Shown: one piece after another, positions 1-8,905 of the stretch
How the letters are laid out: each line of letters starts with the position of its first letter
Position numbering within the stretch: the stretch's first letter is position 1
Origin: Gemella morbillorum
Lineage (GTDB): Bacteria > Bacillota > Bacilli > Staphylococcales > Gemellaceae
Assembly: GCF_900476045.1 (NCBI RefSeq)
Contig: NZ_LS483440.1
Span: forward strand, 434,001-498,000
Direction of reading: 5' to 3'
DNA length: 64,000 nt
The notes under the pieces: generated by a model
Told to the model about the DNA's origin: nothing
Database searches by the model: none
Seen by the model: the letters and a program-made list of their open reading frames with translations, nothing else
Made by a program: the position numbers and the translations under genes

Positions 1-606
1 TGGAGTGATTTTGCAGCAATACCTAAAACCTACTACACGGCATTTGGTTCGTTGAAGAATCTAAATATAAATAAAGATGATAAAGTATTAGTTCGCGGCG
101 CTACTAGTGGCGTAGGTGAAGCATTTGCAAAGTTATTAAAAGCTAAATATCCTAGTATATATTTAACAGGTAGTACGAGAAAGGAAAATAAAATAACCAA
201 GCTAAAATCTTATGGCTATGATGAAGTAATTTTAGACAAGGATGATATATTAGATACTAATCAGAGTTTTGATAAAATTCTTGAATTAGTGGGACCTGCG
301 GTAATCAAAGACTTAATTAGTCATTTGAATGAATTCGGAATAATTTGTAATACTGGTTTGCTAGGAGAAAGTTGGTATTTGGAAGAATTTGACCCTACAA
401 TGGAACTAAAAAATAATATTTATCTTACAGCTTTTTATTCAGGTGGAGTTAATGAAGATAAACTTAACGAAATGTTTACATATATAAAAGAACATAAAGT
501 AGAAATTAAACCAGAAAAAATATTTAACTTAGCTGAGATTGTTAAAGCTCATGATTATTTAGAAAACAATGAAAGTTTTGGAAAGGTGGTAGTTGTTAAT
601 GATTAA
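1..606 (+). CDS. Quinone oxidoreductase-like dehydrogenase, 5' truncated by the window edge
   Basis: This is the C-terminal part of a medium-chain dehydrogenase/reductase; the reading frame is open to base 1, so the true start lies outside the window. A Rossmann dinucleotide-binding stretch, VRGATSGVGEAFAKLL, is visible about 30 residues after the first visible codon, followed by the second half of the cofactor domain. The family reduces quinones or enals with NAD(P)H; no zinc ligands can be judged from this fragment. The last codons overlap the start of the following marR gene by 8 nt, so the two are probably cotranscribed and the regulator may control this enzyme. The substrate cannot be inferred. 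Confidence 0.8.
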   Translation, partial: WSDFAAIPKTYYTAFGSLKNLNINKDDKVLVRGATSGVGEAFAKLLKAKYPSIYLTGSTRKENKITKLKSYGYDEVILDKDDILDTNQSFDKILELVGPAVIKDLISHLNEFGIICNTGLLGESWYLEEFDPTMELKNNIYLTAFYSGGVNEDKLNEMFTYIKEHKVEIKPEKIFNLAEIVKAHDYLENNESFGKVVVVND

Positions 607-1054
607 CACATTGGAAAATGCGAAAATGTTTACTAGAAGAAAAGATGAAAATAACTCACTTTATGAATGTTATGCGAGGAAAAATGGATTACAAGGGAAA
701 TCTCTCTTAATTTTGATGTGGTTATATTATAATCCAAATGGTATTATTCAAAATAAAATTTGTGAACATACCTACTCTACAAAGCAAGTCGTTAATGCGA
801 CAATAAAATCATTTGAGAAAAAAGGATATATATTTTTTGAAGAAAATATAGAAGATAGAAGAGCTAAGAAAGTAAAACTAACGGAAGAAGGTCGTACTTA
901 TGCAGCGAAAATACTCGATCCATTGGAGGAAGTGGAAGTTGAAGCAATGAGCAAATTAACAGAAGAGCAACAGAAACAATTTACAGAATTATTTACAATT
1001 TTCAACAGTTACTTTAAAGAAAATATGGAACAATTAATGAAGGGAAATGATTAA
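599..1054 (+). CDS. MarR-family transcriptional regulator
   Basis: A 151-residue winged-helix regulator. A recognition region rich in K, Q and T (NKICEHTYSTKQVVNATIK) is followed by a wing (FFEENIEDRRAKKVKLTEEG), the usual MarR arrangement, and a C-terminal dimerisation helix. ATG 599 is chosen because AGGTGG at 584-589 lies about 9 nt upstream; a TTG two codons earlier is less well placed. The gene overlaps the oxidoreductase and is followed 2 nt later by the ABC ATPase, so it is likely a local regulator of the importer, the oxidoreductase or both. The ligand is unknown. Confidence 0.8.
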   Translation: MINTLENAKMFTRRKDENNSLYECYARKNGLQGKSLLILMWLYYNPNGIIQNKICEHTYSTKQVVNATIKSFEKKGYIFFEENIEDRRAKKVKLTEEGRTYAAKILDPLEEVEVEAMSKLTEEQQKQFTELFTIFNSYFKENMEQLMKGND

Positions 1055-1056
1055 TC

Positions 1057-1788
1057 ATGATAAACTATAAAAATGTATCACTATGCTGCTCCACAAATGG
1101 TTTAATACTTGATGGTTTAAGCTTTGAAATACAAGAAGGAGAATTTTTTGTCCTTGTAGGACCAAGTGGTAGTGGGAAAACAACAACTTTAAAATTAATA
1201 AATAGGTTAATAGAGCAAACTGATGGAGATATTTATTTTGAAGATAAGAGATTAAAAGACTATGATTTAAGAGAATTAAGACTTAAAACTGGGTATGTTC
1301 TCCAACAAATTGCATTATTTCCGAATCTTACGGTTTCAGAAAATATTGCATTAATTCCAGAAATGAAAAATTTTGATAAAAAAGAAATTAAAGAAAAAAC
1401 AGAGGATTTATTGAAAAAAGTGGGGCTAGATCCTAAACATTATATGAATCGACTTCCAAAGGAACTATCAGGAGGAGAAAAACAGCGTGTAGGAATATTG
1501 CGTGCGATAATTGCTAATCCTAAAATTTTACTGATGGATGAACCATTTTCTGCATTAGATCCTATTAGTAAAGTTCAATTACAAGATTTAATAAAAACTT
1601 TGCATAATGAATATAAAATGACAACAGTTTTTGTTACTCACGATATGGATGAAGCTTTAAAACTTGCTGATAGAATTTGTATTTTGCAAGATGGTAAAGT
1701 TGTTCAAATTGCCACACCAAAAGAGATGCAAGATAATCCGGCTAATGATTTTGTTCGTGAATTTTTCAAAGTAAAGGGGTGTAATTAA
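1057..1788 (+). CDS. egtV: ABC importer ATPase, EgtV/OpuCA type
   Basis: A 243-residue cytoplasmic ATPase of the quaternary amine/OpuC importer class. Walker A is GPSGSGKTT (residues 35-43), the signature is LSGGEKQRV, Walker B is ILLMDEPF and the H-loop is VTHD. It ends soon after the core and lacks the C-terminal CBS pair of osmoregulated OpuCA/OpuAA proteins, which argues against simple osmotic gating. It overlaps the permease/binding-protein gene by one base (TAATG). Together with that fused partner and the preceding MarR gene it resembles the egtUV locus described in pneumococcus for ergothioneine uptake; the symbol is given by that analogy only. Confidence 0.75.
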   Translation: MINYKNVSLCCSTNGLILDGLSFEIQEGEFFVLVGPSGSGKTTTLKLINRLIEQTDGDIYFEDKRLKDYDLRELRLKTGYVLQQIALFPNLTVSENIALIPEMKNFDKKEIKEKTEDLLKKVGLDPKHYMNRLPKELSGGEKQRVGILRAIIANPKILLMDEPFSALDPISKVQLQDLIKTLHNEYKMTTVFVTHDMDEALKLADRICILQDGKVVQIATPKEMQDNPANDFVREFFKVKGCN

Positions 1789-3302
1789 TGAATATAATAG
1801 ATACATTTGTTGAACGTAAAGGTGACTGGGGAATAGCTCTTTTTCAACACCTTCAAATTTCATTACTATCGTTACTTATTGCGATTATTCTTGCTGTACC
1901 TCTTGGAATAGTTTTATCGAATAATAAAAAGGTTAGTGAATGGTTTTTACAAATTACAGGAGTTTTTCAAACTATACCATCGCTTGCACTTTTAGGTTTA
2001 TTTATTCCATTTATGGGAATAGGAACAGTGCCAGCTGTAGTAGCGTTAGTTATCTATGCACTATTTCCGATATTGCAAAGTACATTAACAGGACTGTCAG
2101 AGATAGATTCTTCTTTAGAAGAAGCGGCAACAGCATTTGGTATGACGAAGTGGGAGAAATTAAAAAAATATCAACTTGCTTTATCGATGCCAATCTTAAT
2201 GGGGGGAGTAAGAACAGCAAGTATTATGATTATCGGAACAGCGACGCTTGCAGCACTTATAGGTGCGGGCGGACTTGGTTCATTTATATTACTAGGAATC
2301 GATAGAAATAATTCTGCACTTATATTGATTGGAGCAATTTCTTCTGCAGTACTTGCAATTATTTTTGGTGCCTTGATTAAATTTTTACAAAATAAAAAGC
2401 CAAAAACAATTGTTGTAACTTTATCTGCAGCGATAATAGCTGTTACTTTAAGTTTTACACCTCTAGCAAAAACATCTAATGATAAACTTGTGATTGCAGG
2501 AAAGTTAGGTGCTGAGCCAGAGATTTTAATTAATATGTATAAGATTTTAATTGAGAATGAAACAGATATAAATGTTGAAGTGAAACCTAATTTTGGGAAA
2601 ACTAGCTTTTTATATGAAGCTTTAAAAGGTGGAAGTATCGATATTTATCCAGAATTTACAGGAACTGTTACAACAACATTATTAAAAGAACCGGTGACTA
2701 ATATTTCTAATGACCCAAAAGAAGTATATGAGATTGCTAAAGAGAAAATTTTAACTCAAGATAGATTAGTATATTTAGAACCAAGTAAGTTTCAAGATAC
2801 ATATGCTCTTGCTGTTTCTGAAAAATATGCTAAAGATAACAATATACAAAAAATATCAGACCTTAAGAGAGTAGAATCTTCATTAACAGCAGGATTCTCA
2901 CTAGAATTTAATGATAGAGAAGATGGTGTACTAGGACTAAAAAAACTCTATGGACTAAACTTAAATATTAAAACTATGGAACCAGCTTTAAGATATCAAG
3001 CTATAGCAAATGGAGATGTTAATATCATCGAAGTATTTTCTACTGATAGCAAATTAATTACTAACAAATTAAAAGTATTAGAAGATGATAAAAAATTATT
3101 CCCACCTTATCAAGGGGCTCCATTACTTAGAGAAGAAACACTGAAGAAATATCCTCAATTGGAAAAAATTCTAGGAAAACTTGCTGGTAAAATAACAACT
3201 GAGGAGATGACTAAGATGAATTATGCTGTAGATGTTGAAGGTAAGAGTGCTTATGAAGTAGCAAAAGCATATTTACAAAAAGAAGGTTTAATAAAGAAAT
3301 AA
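1788..3302 (+). CDS. egtU: Fused ABC permease and substrate-binding protein, EgtU/OpuCBC type
   Basis: A 504-residue fusion. Residues about 1-205 form a MetI/ProW-type permease with several membrane segments and an EAA-like loop ([30 protein letters not shown]). After one more membrane span (about 208-228), residues about 234-504 form an extracytoplasmic OpuAC/ProX-type binding domain starting [20 protein letters not shown] and containing DIYPEFTGT. The fusion keeps the binding domain tethered to the outer face of the membrane. Known relatives import glycine betaine, carnitine or choline (OpuC), were reported for bile resistance (BilE) or bind ergothioneine (EgtU). Ligand residues cannot be scored by eye. 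ATG 1788 overlaps the ATPase stop by one base. Confidence 0.75.
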   Translation: MNIIDTFVERKGDWGIALFQHLQISLLSLLIAIILAVPLGIVLSNNKKVSEWFLQITGVFQTIPSLALLGLFIPFMGIGTVPAVVALVIYALFPILQSTLTGLSEIDSSLEEAATAFGMTKWEKLKKYQLALSMPILMGGVRTASIMIIGTATLAALIGAGGLGSFILLGIDRNNSALILIGAISSAVLAIIFGALIKFLQNKKPKTIVVTLSAAIIAVTLSFTPLAKTSNDKLVIAGKLGAEPEILINMYKILIENETDINVEVKPNFGKTSFLYEALKGGSIDIYPEFTGTVTTTLLKEPVTNISNDPKEVYEIAKEKILTQDRLVYLEPSKFQDTYALAVSEKYAKDNNIQKISDLKRVESSLTAGFSLEFNDREDGVLGLKKLYGLNLNIKTMEPALRYQAIANGDVNIIEVFSTDSKLITNKLKVLEDDKKLFPPYQGAPLLREETLKKYPQLEKILGKLAGKITTEEMTKMNYAVDVEGKSAYEVAKAYLQKEGLIKK

Positions 3303-3332
3303 TACCTAGAAAAAAGAAAGAGAAATTAAATT

Positions 3333-4094
3333 ATGTCAAAACAATTAGAAAATGCTAAGAATTTATATATAAGAGGACTTGAAGATGGAGCAATAAAAGA
3401 AGTTCAGGAAAATTATATGGGGGCCACATATACTCAACATAGTACAGGAGTTCCGGATGAAAAAGAAGGATTTTAAAAATTTTTTGTAGATTTCTTTAAA
3501 CGACACCCAAAAAGAAAAATGAATATTGTACGTACTATAGAAGATGGGAATTTTGTATTTGTTCACGTTCATCAATTTTTAAATGATGGGGCTGCTCAGT
3601 GGATAACGGCGGATATATTCCGTTCTGACGATGAGGGGAAAATTGTAGAACATTGGGATGTTATTGATTATTATCCAAGTGAAATAGGTGATTTTGATCC
3701 TATTTATGGTAATTTTGAAATTATAGATGAAGATAAAACAGAAGAAAACAAAAAAATTGTTCGTAGATACTTAGTTGATGTACTTCAAAATAAAGAGTTT
3801 GAGAAGTTCGATGATTATATAGCTGAAAATCTAATTCAGCATAATCAAGAAATTTCGCAAGGTAGGGACGCTTATAAAAAATATTTAAAAGATAATAATG
3901 TAATATATGATTTTGTTTTTAAAGTTATGGGACAAGGAAATTGTGTAGTTGCTTATTCTAAAGTATTTGTAGGTGAGCAAGATTTTGCCCACTTTGACAT
4001 ATTCAGACTGGAAGATGGAAAAATCGTTGAACACTGGGACAATAAAGAAGTTATTCCTAATAAATATGATTTAATAAATCTAGGTAAATTTTAA
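3333..4094 (+). pseudogene. SnoaL/NTF2-like two-domain protein, interrupted by an in-frame stop
   Basis: One reading frame runs from ATG 3333 to TAA 4094 but is broken by TAA at 3474-3476, after codon 47. The frame is unchanged beyond the stop, so a single substitution (for example TTA to TAA) explains it. The product would be about 253 residues with two tandem SnoaL/NTF2-like halves, each ending in a similar block (GKIVEHWDVIDYYP and GKIVEHWDNKEVIP). Such proteins resemble COG4922 SnoaL-like enzymes. An internal ATG at 3519 could still give a 191-residue protein lacking the first domain's N-terminus. No separate promoter is evident, so the gene was probably expressed with the importer. Confidence 0.75.
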
Positions 4095-4100
4095 TATAAT

Positions 4101-4140
4101 AAAAATTCTCAAGTAAATTAGTTTGCTTGGGAATTTTTAA
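4101..4140 (+). terminator. Rho-independent terminator after the SnoaL-like gene
   Basis: The stem AAAAATTCTCAAG pairs with CTTGGGAATTTTT around a 12-nt loop and ends in a T-run. It can act in both directions and closes the importer region before recX. Confidence 0.7.
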
Positions 4141-4224
4141 TTATTGTGTTTTCTTTTTTAGCTATTTTTTGATAAAATTGAGGGTAAGAGTATTTCAAAA
4201 GAAATGTAGAAAGTAGGTGATAGG

Positions 4225-5010
4225 GTGAAAATTACTAATATTACAAAGCTAAAAGTAAAGTATAAAATCGAATTAGAAAATGGGAAGTGTTTTTATGCCT
4301 CTGAAGATACGATTATAAAATACGGGCTAATAAAGAAAATTGATTTAACTAATGACCAACTTAAAGAAATTATTTCACATGAAAGTATTGAGAGTGCGTA
4401 TAGTAAAGCTGTACATTACCTGCAGTACGGATTGCGCACAACACAAGATATAATCGACTATCTTACAAAAAAAGAAATTGCACCAAATGTTATTAATGAA
4501 GTAATTAAAAAATTGATTGAGATTGGATATCTTAATGATGAGCATTACATCGAAGCAGCTGTAATGGATTATTTTAATTTAAATAATAAAGGTCCATATT
4601 GGATAAAAAGAAAACTGCAAGAAAAAGACTTAGACAACGATATAATAGACAAATATATAGCTAAAATATGCACGAGAGAAGCTATGATAGAGATGCTTTA
4701 TAAGATAATTGAGCGTGAGTTTAATGTTAGACGAGAATCAAAAAATAAAAAAGTTCAAAAAATCACGCAAAAACTTTATACAAATGGCTTCACATCTGAT
4801 ATAATAAGAAAGGTGTTTGACATATTTTTCGAAGATTATGAGGAAGAGAATGAAGATGATATATTAGAAGAGCATTTTAGAAGAGCTTATCATTCTTATA
4901 GTCGTCGTTATGAAGGATATGCATTGAAACAAAAGTTAATTGAAAAACTTATAAGAGATGGTTTTTCATACTATACATCTAAAGATTTTATTGAAAAACA
5001 AGATTTGTAA
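4225..5010 (+). CDS. recX: Regulatory protein RecX
   Basis: A 261-residue helical-repeat protein of the RecX family, which binds and modulates the RecA filament. Typical blocks are visible: AVHYLQYGLRTTQDIIDYL, the LIEIGYLNDEHY repeat junction, GPYWIKRKLQEKDLD, and a C-terminal repeat with KLIRDGFSY. The length fits the long RecX form of Bacilli. The start is GTG 4225, preceded by the purine-rich AAGTAGGTGATAG; no better ATG exists nearby. It lies 12 nt upstream of lepA and is probably cotranscribed with lepA and hemW. Confidence 0.88.
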   Translation: MKITNITKLKVKYKIELENGKCFYASEDTIIKYGLIKKIDLTNDQLKEIISHESIESAYSKAVHYLQYGLRTTQDIIDYLTKKEIAPNVINEVIKKLIEIGYLNDEHYIEAAVMDYFNLNNKGPYWIKRKLQEKDLDNDIIDKYIAKICTREAMIEMLYKIIEREFNVRRESKNKKVQKITQKLYTNGFTSDIIRKVFDIFFEDYEEENEDDILEEHFRRAYHSYSRRYEGYALKQKLIEKLIRDGFSYYTSKDFIEKQDL

Positions 5011-5022
5011 AGGAAGAATTAA

Positions 5023-6840
5023 ATGAATAAAAGAAATGAAAGGCAAAAGAAAATAAGAAATTTTTCTATCATTGCGCACATCGACCATGGTAAGTCAACA
5101 CTTGCAGATAGAATTTTAGAAAAAACAGGAGCTCTTGAGCAACGTGAAATGAAAGCACAATTGCTTGACTCTATGGATATAGAACGTGAAAGAGGAATTA
5201 CGATTAAACTTAATGCTGTACAACTAAAATATACAGCAAAAAATGGTGAGGAATATATCCTTCACCTAATCGACACACCAGGACACGTCGACTTTACTTA
5301 TGAAGTTTCGCGTTCACTTGCGGCATGTGAAGGAGCAATTTTAGTAGTAGATGCAGCACAAGGTATTGAAGCACAAACATTAGCTAATGTTTACTTAGCA
5401 TTGGATAATAACTTAGAAATTATTCCAATTATTAATAAGATTGACCTGCCGGCAGCAGATCCAGAAAAAGTTAAAACTGAGATTGAAGATGTAATTGGAC
5501 TTCCAACTGATGATATAGTTCTTGCATCTGCTAAAGCGGGTATTGGTATTGATGAAATACTTGAGCAAATTGTTGAGTATATTCCTACACCATCAGGTGA
5601 TGCCGGGGAACCGCTTCAAGCATTAATTTTCGATTCATTATACGATGCTTATCGTGGTGTTATTGTTTCTGTTCGTATTAAGAACGGTACTGTAAAAGCT
5701 GGAGATAAGATTAAAATGATGGCAACAGGTGGAGTATTTGAGGTTACTGAAGTAGGTATCCACACTCCAAAAGAAAAAATTGTAGATGAACTTACTGTAG
5801 GAGATGTAGGATTTATTTGTGCATCTATTAAAAATGTAAGTGAAACTCGAGTGGGGGATACAATAACACTAGCAAATAATCCAGCAAAAGAAGCGTTACC
5901 TGGATATAGAAAACTTAACCCTATGGTATTCTGTGGATTATATCCAATTGACTCATCAAAATACAACGATTTACGTGAAGCATTAGAAAAATTAGAACTT
6001 AATGACTCTGCATTACAATATGAAGCAGAGACTTCTCAAGCACTTGGATTTGGATTTAGATGCGGATTCTTAGGAATGTTGCATATGGAGATTATTCAAG
6101 AGCGTATTGAGCGTGAGTTTAATATCGATATTATCGCAACAGCACCATCGGTTATTTATAAAGTTGAAAAGACAGATGGTACAATGGTAGATGTATCTAA
6201 TCCATCAGAGATGCCAGATCCACAAAAAATCAATAGGATTACAGAGCCTTTTGTTAAAGCAAGTATTATGGTACCAAACGATTATGTGGGTGCTGTTATG
6301 GAGCTTTGTCAGAAGAAACGTGGTATTTTCTTAAATATGGAATATATCGATGATACAAGGGTAAACATTACTTATGATATACCTTTATCAGAAATTGTCT
6401 TTGATTTCTTCGATCAACTTAAATCTAATACAAAAGGATATGCATCATTTGATTATGAATTAACTGGCTATAAAGATAGTAATCTTGTTAAGATGGATAT
6501 CTTATTAAATGGAGAGCAAGTCGATGCATTAAGTTTTATCGTTCACCGTGAGTTTGCATATCAACGAGGAAAAGTTATCGTTGAAAAACTTAAAAAACTT
6601 ATTCCAAAACAACAGTTTGAAATTCCAATTCAAGCAGCTATTGGGAATAAAATTATCTCTCGTGAAACTATCAAAGCGATGCGTAAAAACGTTCTTGCCA
6701 AATGTTACGGTGGAGACATTAGTAGGAAACGTAAGCTATTAGAGAAACAGAAAAAAGGTAAAGAGAGAATGAAAGCTGTAGGTAGCGTAGAAGTCCCTCA
6801 AGATGCCTTTATGGCTGTTCTAAAAATGGATGACGAATAA
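5023..6840 (+). CDS. lepA: Elongation factor 4 (LepA), ribosome back-translocase GTPase
   Basis: A 605-residue translation GTPase, the normal LepA length. The G1 motif AHIDHGKST is at residues 18-26, followed by the effector region [10 protein letters not shown]3 DTPGH and G4 NKID. The LepA-specific C-terminal domain is present ([13 protein letters not shown], ending [15 protein letters not shown]). It acts on stalled or mistranslocated ribosomes under ionic stress. Its stop shares one base with the hemW ATG (TAATG), indicating translational coupling, an order common in Bacilli. Confidence 0.97.
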   Translation: MNKRNERQKKIRNFSIIAHIDHGKSTLADRILEKTGALEQREMKAQLLDSMDIERERGITIKLNAVQLKYTAKNGEEYILHLIDTPGHVDFTYEVSRSLAACEGAILVVDAAQGIEAQTLANVYLALDNNLEIIPIINKIDLPAADPEKVKTEIEDVIGLPTDDIVLASAKAGIGIDEILEQIVEYIPTPSGDAGEPLQALIFDSLYDAYRGVIVSVRIKNGTVKAGDKIKMMATGGVFEVTEVGIHTPKEKIVDELTVGDVGFICASIKNVSETRVGDTITLANNPAKEALPGYRKLNPMVFCGLYPIDSSKYNDLREALEKLELNDSALQYEAETSQALGFGFRCGFLGMLHMEIIQERIEREFNIDIIATAPSVIYKVEKTDGTMVDVSNPSEMPDPQKINRITEPFVKASIMVPNDYVGAVMELCQKKRGIFLNMEYIDDTRVNITYDIPLSEIVFDFFDQLKSNTKGYASFDYELTGYKDSNLVKMDILLNGEQVDALSFIVHREFAYQRGKVIVEKLKKLIPKQQFEIPIQAAIGNKIISRETIKAMRKNVLAKCYGGDISRKRKLLEKQKKGKERMKAVGSVEVPQDAFMAVLKMDDE

Positions 6841-7973
6841 TGAAAGGTGAAATTCGCGGAGTATATATTCATATTCCATTTTGTAAATATATTTGTTCAT
6901 ACTGTGATTTCAACAAATTTTATATCCAAAGACAACCAGTAGATAAGTATATTGATTGTTTGATTGATGAAATAAATAGTATGGAGAAGGTACAAAATAT
7001 AGAAACTATCTATATAGGTGGTGGGACACCAAGTGCTTTAAATGATGAACAACTTCATCGTCTATTATCAGCGCTTAGAAAAAAAATTCCACAACAACTT
7101 CGTGAATTTACTTTTGAAGCAAACCCTGAGGATCTTGTTGATTCTCGGGTTGCTTTGGTAAAAGAGTACGGAGTTGACAGGATAAGTATGGGCGTTCAAA
7201 CTTTTAATGATGAACTTCTTAAGATATTAGGACGTGGTCATGTTGCAGGAGATGTAGATATGGCTATTACTAATTGTAAAAAGTATGGAATTAAAGATAT
7301 TAATGTAGACTTAATGTTTTCATTGCCGAAACAAACTATGGAAGATTTATTTGATAGTATGAAAAAGGTTGTAGGCTACGATATTAGCCATGTTTCGTGT
7401 TATTCATTGATATTAGAACAAAAAACAAAATTATATAATCAAGTACGAGATAAAAAAGTTACCTTACCTTCAAATGAAACAGAAGAGAAAATGTATGACG
7501 AAGTAATAAACTTCTTAACGGCAAATGGTTATACTCAATATGAGATTAGTAATTTTGCAAGGCCAGGGCATGAAAGTGTTCATAATAGTAGTTACTGGGA
7601 AAATATAGAATATTATGGACTTGGAGCAGGTGCTCACGGATATATTGATGGAGTACGTTATGCTAATCAAGGAGCATTAAAATTTTATATTGATAGTATG
7701 CTTGAAAAAGGGCATGCTAGACGTGAAAAACATACGGTAACAGATAAAGAAAAAATTGAAGAGGAAATGTTTTTAGGATTACGTCTTTTAAAGGGTGTAG
7801 ATTTAAATAGTTTTGAAGAAAAGTACGGAAAAAGAGCAGAAAAAATCTTCAGGGAAGTAATTGATAAAAACTTAAAGATAGGTTATTTAAAAATAGATGA
7901 TAACAAGCTGCGCTTAACAAGAAAAGGGTTATTTTATGGGAATGAAGTATTCTCAGAGTTTTTACTAGATTAA
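6840..7973 (+). CDS. hemW: Radical SAM heme chaperone HemW
   Basis: A 377-residue radical SAM protein. Cys15, Cys19 and Cys22 (CKYICSYCDF) form the 4Fe-4S/SAM motif; the fourth cysteine typical of HemN coproporphyrinogen dehydrogenase is absent, which separates HemW from HemN. The glycine-rich SAM block IYIGGGTPSAL and the C-terminal winged-helix region (LRLTRKGLFYGNEVF) are present. HemW is proposed to bind heme and hand it to client proteins rather than oxidise porphyrinogens. It is coupled to lepA by a one-base overlap. Confidence 0.93.
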   Translation: MKGEIRGVYIHIPFCKYICSYCDFNKFYIQRQPVDKYIDCLIDEINSMEKVQNIETIYIGGGTPSALNDEQLHRLLSALRKKIPQQLREFTFEANPEDLVDSRVALVKEYGVDRISMGVQTFNDELLKILGRGHVAGDVDMAITNCKKYGIKDINVDLMFSLPKQTMEDLFDSMKKVVGYDISHVSCYSLILEQKTKLYNQVRDKKVTLPSNETEEKMYDEVINFLTANGYTQYEISNFARPGHESVHNSSYWENIEYYGLGAGAHGYIDGVRYANQGALKFYIDSMLEKGHARREKHTVTDKEKIEEEMFLGLRLLKGVDLNSFEEKYGKRAEKIFREVIDKNLKIGYLKIDDNKLRLTRKGLFYGNEVFSEFLLD

Positions 7974-8017
7974 TGATAGTAAAATTTTAAATATTGTTAC
8001 TTAATCACAGTGGGTTA

Positions 8018-8060
8018 TTAGATATCTAACAATACTCTATAAGGTCTTTTTAGATATCTA
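8018..8060. repeat. Pair of identical palindromes upstream of rnc
   Basis: The perfect palindrome TAGATATCTA occurs at 8019-8028 and 8051-8060, 32 nt centre to centre, about three helical turns. The first is flanked by T/A, giving a 12-nt palindrome. Both lie just upstream of the likely rnc promoter, so they could bind a dimeric regulator; this is inference. Confidence 0.45.
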
Positions 8061-8069
8061 GTAAACTGA

Positions 8070-8098
8070 TTGTCCTTGATAAAATTGATTTTTATAAA
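8070..8098 (+). promoter_or_regulatory. Probable sigma-A promoter of rnc-smc
   Basis: TTGTCC at 8070-8075 and TATAAA at 8093-8098 are separated by 17 nt. Transcription would start near 8105, about 55 nt before the rnc start codon. Confidence 0.5.
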
Positions 8099-8158
8099 AG
8101 TATGCTGCTAGAATCATTTCCGAGAAAATATTAAAAATAAAAAGAAAGGAGAATCATT

Positions 8159-8872
8159 ATGGAAAGAACATATATAGAAAAACTACTAAATAAACTAAAT
8201 AATGAATATGGATTTAATTTGAAATTTGGTGAGAATTTTAAAATGGCTTTTTCACACTCATCATACACAAATGAGAAAAAAATAGCTAAACATTTGAATT
8301 ATGAACGATTAGAGTTTTTAGGTGATGCTGTTGTTGAGCTTACAACAAGTGAATTTTTATTTAAAAAGTTTCCAAAGTTAGCTGAAGGGGAACTAACAAA
8401 ACTACGTGCTTCTATAGTTTGCGAAAAGACATTGGTAAAATATGCACTACAACTTAATCTAGATAAATGTATTTATTTAGGGCGTGGAGAAGAAAAAATG
8501 GGTGGTCGTTCACGAGCTGCGTTACTTGCTGATATTTTTGAATCTTTCACGGGAGCTTTGTACTTAGAAACAAATTTAGAAACAGTAAAAATATTTTTAA
8601 ATAATACCTTATTTACAGAAGTCGAAGACTATGAATACAGTAGCTTCGTTGATTATAAAACTATTCTTCAGGAGTATGTATTCAAAATCAAATTAGGTGA
8701 GATAGAGTATAAGGTGCTAGATTCAATTGGGCCTTCACACTCAAAAACTTTCATTAGTGCTGTTGAAATTGATGGAAAACAATATGGTAGCGGTACAGCA
8801 GCAACAAAAAAAGAATCTGAACAATTATCAGCTAAACAAGCTTTAGATAAACTAGGATATGATGGTATCTAA
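8159..8872 (+). CDS. rnc: Ribonuclease III
   Basis: A 237-residue double-strand-specific RNase that matures rRNA and structured RNAs. The catalytic signature ERLEFLGDAV is at residues 49-58, a second acidic block (LLADIFESFTGALYLE) supplies the remaining metal ligands, and a double-stranded-RNA-binding domain occupies about residues 160-235 (YKTILQEYV, GSGTAATKKESEQLSAKQAL). The start ATG 8159 has AAAGGAG at 8145-8151. It precedes smc by 33 nt, the same rnc-smc order as Bacillus subtilis, though ftsY does not follow here. Confidence 0.95.
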   Translation: MERTYIEKLLNKLNNEYGFNLKFGENFKMAFSHSSYTNEKKIAKHLNYERLEFLGDAVVELTTSEFLFKKFPKLAEGELTKLRASIVCEKTLVKYALQLNLDKCIYLGRGEEKMGGRSRAALLADIFESFTGALYLETNLETVKIFLNNTLFTEVEDYEYSSFVDYKTILQEYVFKIKLGEIEYKVLDSIGPSHSKTFISAVEIDGKQYGSGTAATKKESEQLSAKQALDKLGYDGI

Positions 8873-8905
8873 AGTAATCAGAAGAAAATTTTAAAGGAGA
8901 ATAAG

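Noticed and set aside
1940-2305. A 121-codon frame inside the importer permease gene
   Set aside because: It is an out-of-frame shadow of the conserved permease with no ribosome binding site.
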